Shown: piece after piece, positions 1-8,240 of the stretch
Position numbering within the stretch: the first letter of the stretch is position 1
Layout: every line of letters begins with the position of its first letter
Source of the DNA: Alphaproteobacteria bacterium
GTDB taxonomy: Bacteria > Pseudomonadota > Alphaproteobacteria > Rhodobacterales > Rhodobacteraceae
Reading direction: 5' to 3'
Assembly: GCA_030428355.1 (NCBI GenBank)
Contig: JAUIBL010000005.1
Span: 60,390 to 124,389, forward strand
DNA length: 64,000 bases
The notes under the pieces: model-generated
Database searches by the model: none
Seen by the model: the letters and a program-made list of their open reading frames with translations, nothing else
Told to the model about the DNA's origin: nothing
Program-made: the position numbers and the translations under genes

Positions 1-2
1 TG

Positions 3-815
3 CCGACGAACCGGGCGTCTTCGGCGATCAACATCCTTGAACTGATCTACCACAACACCGTCCGGTCCGTCCGCAAGGCGCATGGCAACGCGTTAATGTC
101 CATCGCGGTCAGCGTGTTCCAGTCGCTGCTGTTCGTTCTCTTTTTCTACATCATGTTCAGTATCATGGGTCTCAAGGGGCTGGCGATCCGGGGGGATTTC
201 GTGATCTTCCTGCTGACCGGCATCTTCATGTTCATGACCCACAACAAGGCGGTCGGCGCGGTTCTGAGCAGCGAAGGCCCTTCAAGTGCGATGATGCAGC
301 ATGCGCCGATGAACACTTTCGTCTCGATCGTGTCCAGCATGCTGTCGGTTCTCTATATTCAGGTGCTGGCGATCATTATCATCCTTTTCGTCTATGACGT
401 GGCGATGAACCCCTATGTGCTGACCGAAATCGTCGATCCGGCACCGGTGATGGGGATGCTGTTGCTGTCATGGTTTTCCGGCGGCGCAGTTGGCTTGGTG
501 TTTCTTGCGTTGAAACCCTGGATGCCGGGCGTCACGACGACCCTGTCCAACGTCTACAAACGCGCGAACATGATCGCGTCGGGCAAGATGTTTGTCGCCA
601 ATTCCCTGCCATCCTTCATGATTTCCATATTCGACTGGAACCCGCTCTTTCACACCATCGACCAGGCGCGTGGTTTTGCATTCGTCAACTACGTGCCGCG
701 CAATACGAACTGGGAATATGTCGTCTACCTGTCTCTGACACTGCTGATGATCGGCCTGATGGGCGAATTCTACACCCGCAAACACGCCTCGGCCTCGTGG
801 TCGGCCCGGCGCTGA
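3..815 (+). CDS. ABC-2 type export permease, 5' end cut by the window
   Basis: Integral membrane permease of an ABC-2 type exporter, most like the KpsM/Wzm permeases that export capsule or O-antigen polysaccharide. The reading frame is open from base 3 through an internal ATG at 96, and the upstream part (INILELIYHNTVRSVRKAHG) looks like the cytoplasmic helix that precedes the first membrane segment in this family. The true start therefore lies outside the window and the ATG at 96 is unlikely to be the start. About five to six hydrophobic segments follow, and the C-terminus is short and basic. The ATPase partner is not visible. The TGA stop at 813-815 abuts the stop of the convergent alkB gene with no base between. 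The substrate is inferred only. Confidence 0.8.
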   Translation, partial: PTNRASSAINILELIYHNTVRSVRKAHGNALMSIAVSVFQSLLFVLFFYIMFSIMGLKGLAIRGDFVIFLLTGIFMFMTHNKAVGAVLSSEGPSSAMMQHAPMNTFVSIVSSMLSVLYIQVLAIIIILFVYDVAMNPYVLTEIVDPAPVMGMLLLSWFSGGAVGLVFLALKPWMPGVTTTLSNVYKRANMIASGKMFVANSLPSFMISIFDWNPLFHTIDQARGFAFVNYVPRNTNWEYVVYLSLTLLMIGLMGEFYTRKHASASWSARR

Positions 816-1418
816 TCAGGTCACGACCCGCAGCGTCAGATTGATCCGCCCGCCCTTGGGCAACAGGGTCGAACTGTTCGGGCGTATGCGGTCGATCCCG
901 TGATAGGCCAGCCGTGCGCTCCCGCCCATCACCACCACATCCCCGGATCGCAGCCACACCGACTCGGTTTTCCCGGCACGGCTCGTGTTGCCCATGCGAA
1001 ACAGCGCCTCGTCCCCAAGCGACACCGACACCACCGGCTGTGTCAGGTCGGCCTCGTCCCGATCCTGATGCAGTCCCATCCGCGCCGCTGGATCATACCA
1101 GTTGATCAGGCAGCATTCCGGCTTGCGCGCGTCCGGCACAAGCGCAGCCCACATCGTCAGAAGACATTCCGGAATCGGCGGCCAGGGTACGCCGGACGGG
1201 TGCAGCGCTTCATAGCGATAGCCCTTGCGATCACTGATCCAACCGTACTCCCCCGCCGCGCTCATCCTGACCGACATCGGCGTGCCGCGCGGCGTAACCG
1301 GCTGGACCAAGGGCGCTTTGGCGAGGATGGCCCGCAGTTCTGCCACCAATGCGGCCTGCTCATCGGTGGAAAAGTACCCCGGGTGGATCTCGAAATCACG
1401 GACGCGCAGCACAGGCAT
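816..1418 (-). CDS. alkB: AlkB-like 2-oxoglutarate/Fe(II) DNA or RNA dealkylase
   Basis: Oxidative demethylase that removes methyl lesions such as 1-methyladenine and 3-methylcytosine, using Fe(II), 2-oxoglutarate and oxygen. Family marks are visible: the iron ligands HQD (in GLHQDRDEADL) and a distal His (in LAYHGIDRI), and the 2-oxoglutarate-binding RINLTLR at the C-terminus. About 200 residues is the usual length. The ATG at 1418 (MPVLRVRDF) is preferred; an in-frame TTG lies two codons upstream at 1424. I see no strong ribosome-binding site for either. It is convergent with the exporter permease and divergent from dnaK. No SOS or Ada-type operator was recognised upstream. Confidence 0.88.
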   Translation of the reverse strand: MPVLRVRDFEIHPGYFSTDEQAALVAELRAILAKAPLVQPVTPRGTPMSVRMSAAGEYGWISDRKGYRYEALHPSGVPWPPIPECLLTMWAALVPDARKPECCLINWYDPAARMGLHQDRDEADLTQPVVSVSLGDEALFRMGNTSRAGKTESVWLRSGDVVVMGGSARLAYHGIDRIRPNSSTLLPKGGRINLTLRVVT

Positions 1419-1487
1419 GGCCAAAGGCTAGCGCAGTCGCATCGCAAACACATACCGAATTTTCAGAAAGTCGCGATAGAAGCGGCG

Positions 1488-1516
1488 CTTGCAGGGGCGG
1501 TGATGCCTCCTTATAT
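1488..1516 (+). promoter_or_regulatory. RpoH-type heat-shock promoter of dnaK
   Basis: CTTG at 1488-1491, an 18-base spacer, then CTTATAT at 1510-1516. This fits the alphaproteobacterial sigma-32 pattern (CTTG, 17-18 bases, CYTATNT) that I recall from Rhodobacter and Caulobacter. It lies about 110 bp upstream of the dnaK ATG, leaving a moderately long leader. Seen directly; function inferred from position and match. Confidence 0.72.
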
Positions 1517-1626
1517 ACCCACCGGACCCGCTGGATGGTAACACCAGCGGACAGAAATGCGGGGCGGGATGCCGGAATGGGTCTTCGTCTCGTGACATCG
1601 CCTTAAGACATGAAGGGATCGAAAAC

Positions 1627-3546
1627 ATGGCCAAAGTGATTGGTATTGACCTCGGAACAACCAACAGCTGCGTCGCGATCATGGATGGATCGCAGCCGCG
1701 CGTGATTGAAAACTCCGAAGGGGCGCGCACAACCCCGTCCATCGTGGCATTCACCGACGACGAGCGCCTCGTCGGTCAGCCGGCAAAGCGTCAGGCTGTC
1801 ACCAACCCCGAAAACACCGTCTTCGGCGTCAAGCGCCTGATCGGTCGCCGCAACGATGACGCCGATCTTGCCAAGGACCGCAAGAACATGCCGTTCGAGG
1901 TGATCGATGGCGGCAATGGCGACGCATGGGTGCGCGCCAAGGGTGAGAAATATTCTCCCTCCCAGATTTCCGCCTTCATCCTGCAGAAGATGAAGGAAAC
2001 CGCCGAGTCGTATCTCGGCGAAGACGTGACGCAGGCGGTCATCACTGTGCCTGCCTATTTCAACGACGCACAGCGTCAGGCGACCAAGGACGCGGGCAAG
2101 ATCGCCGGCCTCGAAGTGCTGCGGATCATCAACGAACCGACAGCCGCCGCGCTGGCATATGGTCTCGACAAGAAAGACAGCAAGACGATCGCGGTCTATG
2201 ACCTTGGCGGTGGTACGTTCGACGTCACCATCCTCGAAATTGATGACGGCCTCTTCGAAGTGAAATCCACCAATGGCGACACGTTCCTTGGTGGTGAAGA
2301 CTTCGACATGCGGATCGTCAACTACCTTGCCGACGAGTTCAAGAAAGAGAACGGCGTCGACCTGACCAAGGACAAGATGGCGCTGCAGCGTCTCAAGGAA
2401 GCTGCGGAAAAGGCCAAGATCGAGCTTTCGTCCTCGAGCCAGACCGAGATCAACCAGCCGTTCATTTCGATGGACAGCAAGACGGGCCAGCCGCTTCACC
2501 TCGTGATGAAGCTAACACGCGCCAAGCTGGAAAGCCTTGTGGGTGATCTCATCAAGGCGTCGATGAAGCCGTGTCAGGCCGCACTGAAGGACGCGGGTCT
2601 CTCGACCTCCGACATCGACGAAGTCGTGCTGGTCGGTGGTATGACCCGAATGCCGAAAGTGGTCGAGGAAGTAACCAAGTTCTTCGGCAAAGAGCCGCAC
2701 AAGGGTGTGAACCCGGACGAGGTTGTGGCGCTGGGCGCGGCCATTCAGGCTGGCGTTCTGCAGGGTGACGTGAAGGACGTTGTCCTTCTCGACGTGACCC
2801 CGCTGTCGCTGGGCATCGAAACGCTGGGTGGCGTGTTCACCCGCCTGATCGACCGCAACACGACGATCCCGACGAAGAAGAGCCAGATCTTCTCGACCGC
2901 CGAGGACAACCAGAACGCCGTGACGATCCGTGTGTTCCAGGGGGAACGCGAAATGGCGGCCGACAACAAGATGCTCGGTCAGTTCAACCTCGAAGACATC
3001 CCGCCCGCACCGCGCGGCATGCCGCAGATCGAGGTGACCTTCGACATCGACGCCAACGGCATTGTGTCCGTGTCCGCCAAGGACAAAGGCACCGGCAAGA
3101 CGCAGAACATCACCATTCAGGCGTCCGGCGGTCTGTCCGACGAGGACATCGAGAAGATGGTCAAGGACGCAGAGGCAAACGCCGAAGCGGACAAGGAACG
3201 CCGCGAAATGGTCGAGGCCCGCAACCAGGCCGAAAGCCTCATCCACTCGACCGAGAAGTCGGTGGAAGAACACGGGGACAAGGTCGATCCGACCACGGTC
3301 GAGGCGATCGAACTCGCGATTGCGGCGCTCAAGGACGATCTGGAAGCCGAAAAGACGACAGCCGACAAGATCAAGTCGGGCATCCAGAACGTGACCGAAG
3401 CGGCGATGAAACTGGGCGAAGCGATCTACAAGGCGCAGCAGGAAGGCGATGATGCTGAACCAGCTGCGGCGGATCGGCGGGGTGATGATGACGACAGCAT
3501 CGTCGATGCCGATTTCGAAGATCTCGACGACAACAAGCGCGCCTGA
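1627..3546 (+). CDS. dnaK: Molecular chaperone DnaK (Hsp70)
   Basis: ATP-dependent Hsp70 chaperone of the cytoplasm, which works with DnaJ and GrpE in folding and heat-shock control. The 639-residue length is normal. The nucleotide-binding domain opens with [10 protein letters not shown] (residues 5-14) and contains the [11 protein letters not shown] phosphate loop. The interdomain linker [10 protein letters not shown] is near residue 387, followed by the beta substrate domain and the helical lid. The tail is acidic and ends [13 protein letters not shown], like the EEVD-type tails of bacterial DnaK. dnaJ follows 74 bp downstream in the usual order. A heat-shock promoter lies upstream and a GC-rich hairpin separates the two genes. 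I do not see CIRCE. Confidence 0.99.
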   Translation: MAKVIGIDLGTTNSCVAIMDGSQPRVIENSEGARTTPSIVAFTDDERLVGQPAKRQAVTNPENTVFGVKRLIGRRNDDADLAKDRKNMPFEVIDGGNGDAWVRAKGEKYSPSQISAFILQKMKETAESYLGEDVTQAVITVPAYFNDAQRQATKDAGKIAGLEVLRIINEPTAAALAYGLDKKDSKTIAVYDLGGGTFDVTILEIDDGLFEVKSTNGDTFLGGEDFDMRIVNYLADEFKKENGVDLTKDKMALQRLKEAAEKAKIELSSSSQTEINQPFISMDSKTGQPLHLVMKLTRAKLESLVGDLIKASMKPCQAALKDAGLSTSDIDEVVLVGGMTRMPKVVEEVTKFFGKEPHKGVNPDEVVALGAAIQAGVLQGDVKDVVLLDVTPLSLGIETLGGVFTRLIDRNTTIPTKKSQIFSTAEDNQNAVTIRVFQGEREMAADNKMLGQFNLEDIPPAPRGMPQIEVTFDIDANGIVSVSAKDKGTGKTQNITIQASGGLSDEDIEKMVKDAEANAEADKERREMVEARNQAESLIHSTEKSVEEHGDKVDPTTVEAIELAIAALKDDLEAEKTTADKIKSGIQNVTEAAMKLGEAIYKAQQEGDDAEPAAADRRGDDDDSIVDADFEDLDDNKRA

Positions 3547-3571
3547 CGCTGGTTGGGCGGAACCGATATGG

Positions 3572-3596
3572 GGCCGGTCCGGACACCGGGCCGGCC
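3572..3596 (+). terminator. GC-rich hairpin between dnaK and dnaJ
   Basis: GGCCGGTCC (3572-3580) pairs with GGGCCGGCC (3588-3596) over nine base pairs with one G-U, around a 7-base loop. No T run follows (TCTCTCG), so it is not a standard terminator. A partial terminator or an mRNA-processing and stability element, giving more DnaK than DnaJ, is the likely role. Confidence 0.5.
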
Positions 3597-3623
3597 TCTC
3601 TCGTTCCGTAGAAGGAGGGCATG

Positions 3624-4775
3624 ATGTCCAAACGTGACTACTACGAAGTGCTCGGCCTCAAGAAAGGCGCCTCTGCCGACGAGATCAAGAAAGCCTATCG
3701 CACCAAGGCGAAAGAGCTTCACCCGGATCGCAACGCAGACAATCCCAAGGCCGAAGATCAGTTCAAAGAGGCGAACGAGGCCTATGAGGTTCTCAAGGAC
3801 GCCGACAAGAAAGCGGCCTACGACCGCTACGGCCATGCGGCCTTTGAGGGTGGCATGGGCGGCGGTGGTCGTCCCGGCGGTTTCGGTGGCGGAGGGCAGG
3901 GCGACTTTGCCAGCGCGTTTTCCGACGTGTTCGATGATCTCTTCGGTGATTTCATGGGCGGCGGACGCGGTGGCGGGCGTCAGCGCGCCTCGCGCGGGGC
4001 CGATCTGCGCTACAATCTGCGCGTGACGCTCGAAGATGCCTATGCGGGTATGCAAAAAACCATTCAGGTGCCGACCTCGGTCCAATGTGGGTCGTGTAAC
4101 GGGTCAGGTGCAGAAGGCGGCGCTGAACCCACGACCTGCCCGACCTGTTCCGGCATGGGCAAGGTCCGCGCGACCCAAGGCTTCTTCACCGTCGAACGCA
4201 CCTGTCCGACCTGTTCCGGTCTGGGTCAGACGATCAAGAACCCCTGCAAAACCTGCAGTGGAGCGGGTCGTGTGCAAAAGGAACGCGCATTGTCGGTGAA
4301 CATCCCGAAAGGTGTGGAAACCGGAACCCGTATCCGCCTCGCCGGTGAGGGAGAGGCTGGCCTGCGCGGCGGGCCTCCGGGGGATCTCTACATCTTCATC
4401 GAGGTCGCCCAGCACGAGCTTTTCGAACGCGATGGTGTCCATCTGCATTGCCGTGTGCCTGTGTCGATGACCGTTGCCGCGCTGGGCGGCAATATCGAAG
4501 TGCCCACAATCGACGGCGGCCGCAGCCGGGTTGCCATCCCCGAAGGCAGCCAGTCCGGCCGCCAGATGCGCCTGCGCAGCAAGGGCATGCCCGCGCTGCG
4601 TGGGGCCGGGCAGGGCGACATGTTCATCGAACTTGCAGTGGAAACCCCGGTCAACCTGACCGCCAAGCAAAAAGAGCTGCTGCGCGAATTCGAAGAGCTG
4701 AGCGAAGACAACAATCCTGAATCCAAAAGCTTTTTCAAATCCGTAAAAGGCTTCTGGGATTCCATGAAAGGCTGA
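3624..4775 (+). CDS. dnaJ: Co-chaperone DnaJ (Hsp40)
   Basis: Type I Hsp40 that delivers substrates to DnaK and stimulates its ATPase. The domains are in canonical order: a J domain (about residues 3-68) with HPD in [10 protein letters not shown], a Gly/Phe-rich linker, four zinc-finger repeats ([32 protein letters not shown]), and a C-terminal substrate-binding region. Two ATG codons are adjacent. The AGGAGG at 3613-3618 is only 2 bases from the first (3621) but 5 from the second, so 3624 is chosen. That gives 383 residues, a usual length. It shares the heat-shock promoter of dnaK by read-through, and a strong hairpin follows the stop. Confidence 0.98.
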   Translation: MSKRDYYEVLGLKKGASADEIKKAYRTKAKELHPDRNADNPKAEDQFKEANEAYEVLKDADKKAAYDRYGHAAFEGGMGGGGRPGGFGGGGQGDFASAFSDVFDDLFGDFMGGGRGGGRQRASRGADLRYNLRVTLEDAYAGMQKTIQVPTSVQCGSCNGSGAEGGAEPTTCPTCSGMGKVRATQGFFTVERTCPTCSGLGQTIKNPCKTCSGAGRVQKERALSVNIPKGVETGTRIRLAGEGEAGLRGGPPGDLYIFIEVAQHELFERDGVHLHCRVPVSMTVAALGGNIEVPTIDGGRSRVAIPEGSQSGRQMRLRSKGMPALRGAGQGDMFIELAVETPVNLTAKQKELLREFEELSEDNNPESKSFFKSVKGFWDSMKG

Positions 4776-4780
4776 TCTGG

Positions 4781-4803
4781 CGGCCCCGCCCGATGCGGGG
4801 CCG
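4781..4803 (+). terminator. Terminator hairpin after dnaJ
   Basis: CGGCCCCGC (4781-4789) and GCGGGGCCG (4795-4803) form a perfect 9-bp stem with a 5-base loop, starting 5 bases after the dnaJ stop. The downstream stretch TTAGCATTTCGTT is T-rich but interrupted. It probably ends the dnaKJ transcript before radC. Confidence 0.7.
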
Positions 4804-4842
4804 TTAGCATTTCGTTAATGGCTTTTGCGCCAAGATCGGCGC

Positions 4843-5586
4843 ATGACACGCGCCCGCTCTTCTCAACTCTCACTCTTTGAAGCGGCGGCACAGGCCCCGC
4901 CGAAGCCGAAACAACCCTCTTATATCGCGGGTCATCGCGAACGGTTGCGAAACCGTTTCCTCGAGAATGGTGCGGATTCACTTCCTGATTATGAACTCCT
5001 CGAACTCATCCTGTTCCGAACTCTGAAACACGGCGATGTCAAACCGCTTGCCAATCTCCTCATCAACACCTTCGGCGATTTCAACCGCGTCCTCTCCGCC
5101 CCGATCGAACGCCTGATCGAGGTCCAAGGTGTCGGCACAGAAATCGCGCGCGACCTCAAACTTTTCGAAGCGGCGACACACCGCATGTCACGGGGCAAGG
5201 TGTTGAAACGCCCGATTATCTCAAGCTGGAACGCGCTGCTCGACTATTGCCGCGTGACCATGTCCCACCGCGACACGGAGCTCTTTCGCGTTCTGTTCCT
5301 CGACCGCAAGAACGTCCTGATCGCGGATGAAATTCAGGGCAAAGGCACGGTTGATCACGTCCCCGTTTACCCGCGCGAGGTGATCAAACGCGCGCTGGAC
5401 CTGAACGCGTCGGCGCTGATCCTTGTGCACAACCACCCCTCAGGCGATCCAACCCCGTCAAACGCCGACATCGATATGACCGAGACCATTCGTCGGGCCT
5501 GCGAAGGGATGGGCATCACCCTGCATGACCACCTGATCATCGGCAAATCGACCGAGGTCAGCTTCAAATCCGAGGGCTATCTCTAG
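4843..5586 (+). CDS. radC: RadC family JAMM-domain protein
   Basis: Member of the RadC/UPF0758 family. These carry an N-terminal helix-hairpin-helix region and a C-terminal JAB1/MPN-like metal-binding fold; their cellular role is still unclear despite the old DNA-repair name. The metal motif is intact (HNHPSGDPTPSNAD near residue 197), preceded by the family's FRVLFLDRKNVLI strand. The ATG at 4843 gives 247 residues; an in-frame TTG at 4825 would overlap the leader and has no better Shine-Dalgarno sequence. The stop overlaps the stop of the convergent OmpA-type gene by two bases (CTAG at 5583-5586 is shared). Confidence 0.93.
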   Translation: MTRARSSQLSLFEAAAQAPPKPKQPSYIAGHRERLRNRFLENGADSLPDYELLELILFRTLKHGDVKPLANLLINTFGDFNRVLSAPIERLIEVQGVGTEIARDLKLFEAATHRMSRGKVLKRPIISSWNALLDYCRVTMSHRDTELFRVLFLDRKNVLIADEIQGKGTVDHVPVYPREVIKRALDLNASALILVHNHPSGDPTPSNADIDMTETIRRACEGMGITLHDHLIIGKSTEVSFKSEGYL

Positions 5587-7142
5587 CGCACCCAGACCTC
5601 GACCCGCCGGTTCACCTGTCGCCCCCAACTTGTGTCGTCGCAGGCCATCGGCATCGCCTCGCCAAAGGCATCCGTCGACAACTGCACTTGCGACAGATCG
5701 GCGGTCTCGACAGCCGCCTCGATCGCCTGTTTCACCGCCTGTGCCCGCTGCTGTGCAATCCGCAGGTTGCCCTCTGCCGGGCCTTCACCGTCCGAGAACC
5801 CAACCAGCACCAATTGCCGCCCGTCATAGACCCCCGCTTCGATCGCATGCGCCAGTTGCTGCACGTTTGATCGCGATTGTGCGTCCAGCCGCGCGGCCCC
5901 CGCCTCGAACCGGAACGATGTGGACAGGCGACGCAGCGGTGCCAGCGTGTCGACCATCCGTTTCAGCGCGGCCAGACCTTCTTCCCCGTCGGCCACCCGA
6001 ATGGCGTTGGCAAAGCGGTCGCCTTGCGCATTCAGGCTGATTTCTTCGGGGGCCTGATCCACGAACCCGGCGCGCAGCGTGATGATCTGGGCCGGTCCGG
6101 TGCGCGTATAGGCCAGAAATTCGCGCGCCAGTTTCGGAAGACGTCGCGCCGGGATGTAAAGAAACATCGGCGCAGTCAGCGGGTAGTCCTCGGTCTTGAT
6201 GGTCAGCCGATTGGCACGCAGTTGAAAACCGCAACTCCCGGTCAGCGCGAGCGGCTTGCTGTTGCCGGTTTCGGAATAGCTGGCCACCCCGATCGCCAAT
6301 TGATCGCGCGCCACCGCATCCGACAGCGCGGCATTGGTCGGGTGCCGGGACACCCTGTCCATGAGCGTCAGACCAGCGGGCCGCAGCACACGATCCTCAA
6401 CCGCCTGTGCGATCCCGGATTGCGCGTCACGCATGTGGATGGAAATCGGCGCATCCGCGCCGCCGAGGGTCCGCCAGTTGTCGATGTCACCGGCCAAAAT
6501 ACGCGCGAGATCGGATACCGAAACGGCAGAGACGGGGTTCGTGGGCGAGACGATCACTGTCATGGCATCCAGCGCCAGAACCCGGCTGCGATTCACATCG
6601 TCGAGTTGCCCAAGACCAACTTCTGCGGCCAGCGCCAGTTCCCCCTCGCGGATCTCGCGCAGCGCCATCACCAGATCGGCCTCGTCGGCCAGAAGATCGG
6701 CAAAGCCTTCATCGGTGCTCGAGACGCGAAATCGGAAACGGCCCACGGCTGTGTTCGCTTCGGGTGTGGACAACACGTATTCGAACAGCGTGTCATCCTC
6801 GGTGATGCGTTCCGCCTTGAGGCCGGTCTGAAGCGCAAAGCCTTCCACCAAAGCGGGCATCAGAACCTTGCCGATGTTCGATGATCCGGAAATCGAAAGT
6901 TCGGCAACGAAATCGGTCAGGGAGGGGCACCCCGGCCCTTCGCAAAGCACGCCCGACCCATCGACAGTCAATTCGCCATATTGGGTCTGAACGCGGTAGA
7001 ATTGGCCGTCAAATCCAAGCAAGGTTCCGGACAATTCGATTGCGCCATCCTGCGACCGCAGTGTCACATCATCGGCGCGTACCGCTGCGCCACTCACAAA
7101 AAGGAAAAGTGCGGCCAGAACCGCCGCACAATACTGTCTCAT
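5583..7142 (-). CDS. Periplasmic PstS-like solute-binding domain fused to an OmpA domain
   Basis: A 519-residue exported protein in three parts. An N-terminal signal peptide (about residues 1-23) is followed by a short beta-rich segment that carries a Cys pair (CEGPGC). A long PstS-like phosphate-binding-type domain follows (about 80-360; it begins LSISGSSNIG, in place of the usual GSST phosphate loop). A C-terminal OmpA-like peptidoglycan-binding domain (about 395-519) has LVGFSDGEG and NRRVEVWVR. The architecture suggests a cell-wall-anchored phosphate sensor or binder rather than an ordinary transport receptor. No pst transporter genes are nearby. The unknown secreted gene 26 bp upstream on the same strand is probably co-transcribed. 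The function of the fusion is unproven. Confidence 0.85.
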   Translation of the reverse strand: MRQYCAAVLAALFLFVSGAAVRADDVTLRSQDGAIELSGTLLGFDGQFYRVQTQYGELTVDGSGVLCEGPGCPSLTDFVAELSISGSSNIGKVLMPALVEGFALQTGLKAERITEDDTLFEYVLSTPEANTAVGRFRFRVSSTDEGFADLLADEADLVMALREIREGELALAAEVGLGQLDDVNRSRVLALDAMTVIVSPTNPVSAVSVSDLARILAGDIDNWRTLGGADAPISIHMRDAQSGIAQAVEDRVLRPAGLTLMDRVSRHPTNAALSDAVARDQLAIGVASYSETGNSKPLALTGSCGFQLRANRLTIKTEDYPLTAPMFLYIPARRLPKLAREFLAYTRTGPAQIITLRAGFVDQAPEEISLNAQGDRFANAIRVADGEEGLAALKRMVDTLAPLRRLSTSFRFEAGAARLDAQSRSNVQQLAHAIEAGVYDGRQLVLVGFSDGEGPAEGNLRIAQQRAQAVKQAIEAAVETADLSQVQLSTDAFGEAMPMACDDTSWGRQVNRRVEVWVR

Positions 7143-7169
7143 CTTGCAAAGAGCCTTTGACCCGCCCGT

Positions 7170-8135
7170 TTATTTTGCGGCGATTGTCAGGTCTTCGACA
7201 AGATTTTTCAACAGCAAGAAATCTCCGATGGCGTCGCACCCCGGAACGTCGATGGTCAATTCCTTCGAGGTCAACTCGCCGCCGTTGCGCACTTCGAGTG
7301 TCTGTGCTTCGACGCTGCTGTTGCAGTTCGATGCGATGATTTCCGTCTCTATGGTCAGCGCCACGGTTCCGGCGGCCTGCGTCATGCCGGACGGGAAGGA
7401 ATAAACTTCGGCAAACAGGGCATCGGGCGCATCCGCCGTCCCAAGCGAGGTCATGAAGCCGCCCTTGCCCGTTGCTGCCCGCGAGGCGTCTCCGCTGGCC
7501 CCTTGCCAGACATGGCCTTCGGTAAAGTACTCGGCATCGAATTCGCGGGCGTGCAACTGAAGCCCGGCAGTGCCGCGCCATTGCAGCACAACCCGATCAT
7601 AGAACGGAACAGACGTGACCTCGGTCATTGCGACGGCTCCGGCACCATCGAGGAACGAGGCAATCACCAGCGCCTGTTCGGCCAATGCCGGGATGTCGAC
7701 GGACAAGGTGCCATCCGGCTGCATCACCGTGGTGAACATCAGCCCGTTGTGATGCACCGTCACCCGTTCGCTGCCATGACAGGGCGCAGACAGGACAACG
7801 GACAGCATCGCGCCGACAATCGGTGTCGCCGTCATGTCGACATCGCAGGCAAATCCCGTCTCCGTCGGGGCCTCGGGCACGACGATGTCCGGGGTCTCCA
7901 CCGTGCTGGACACAGAGGCAGAAACGACGTGATCCGGCAGGGACGCCACGACGGGCATATCCCGTGGCACAAGATCGCGGGGTGCCGAAGACACCGGCTG
8001 CACCTCCGAGACCACGGTGGGTTCCTGCGCCACGTAGTCTTGGGGTGTCGACGGTATGGATTGCATCGCTGCGCCGATGCCCAAGGCGGCGCAGAGCGTT
8101 ACGGCGGATACGCGCAGTGTGAACTTCCGGTCCAT
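7170..8135 (-). CDS. Secreted or membrane-anchored protein of unknown function
   Basis: I do not recognise this family. The product is 321 residues with a basic N-terminus and one hydrophobic segment (about residues 5-22) that is a signal peptide or anchor. A Pro/Ser/Val-rich linker (about 25-85) and a compact C-terminal region with cysteines at several places (FACDVD, APCHGS, SNCNSS, PGCDAI) follow, suggesting disulfides in the periplasm. The ATG at 8135 is chosen because GGGAG sits 6 bases upstream; an in-frame GTG at 8153 is less likely. The PstS/OmpA fusion follows after 26 bp and secA lies upstream on the same strand 105 bp away, so all three may be read in one direction. Confidence 0.75.
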   Translation of the reverse strand: MDRKFTLRVSAVTLCAALGIGAAMQSIPSTPQDYVAQEPTVVSEVQPVSSAPRDLVPRDMPVVASLPDHVVSASVSSTVETPDIVVPEAPTETGFACDVDMTATPIVGAMLSVVLSAPCHGSERVTVHHNGLMFTTVMQPDGTLSVDIPALAEQALVIASFLDGAGAVAMTEVTSVPFYDRVVLQWRGTAGLQLHAREFDAEYFTEGHVWQGASGDASRAATGKGGFMTSLGTADAPDALFAEVYSFPSGMTQAAGTVALTIETEIIASNCNSSVEAQTLEVRNGGELTSKELTIDVPGCDAIGDFLLLKNLVEDLTIAAK

Positions 8136-8240
8136 GTCAGACTCCCGTTGCACTGGTTACAACGGTTTTATGTCACCGGATTTAGGTGTGGCTGAGGCGC
8201 GGGTCGGGTCTCTTTACGACGTCATTGTGGCAGGCCCGAT

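Noticed and set aside
1603..2499. 298-codon open frame opposite dnaK on the minus strand
   Set aside because: It mirrors the codon pattern of dnaK, has no ribosome-binding site and no recognisable domain.
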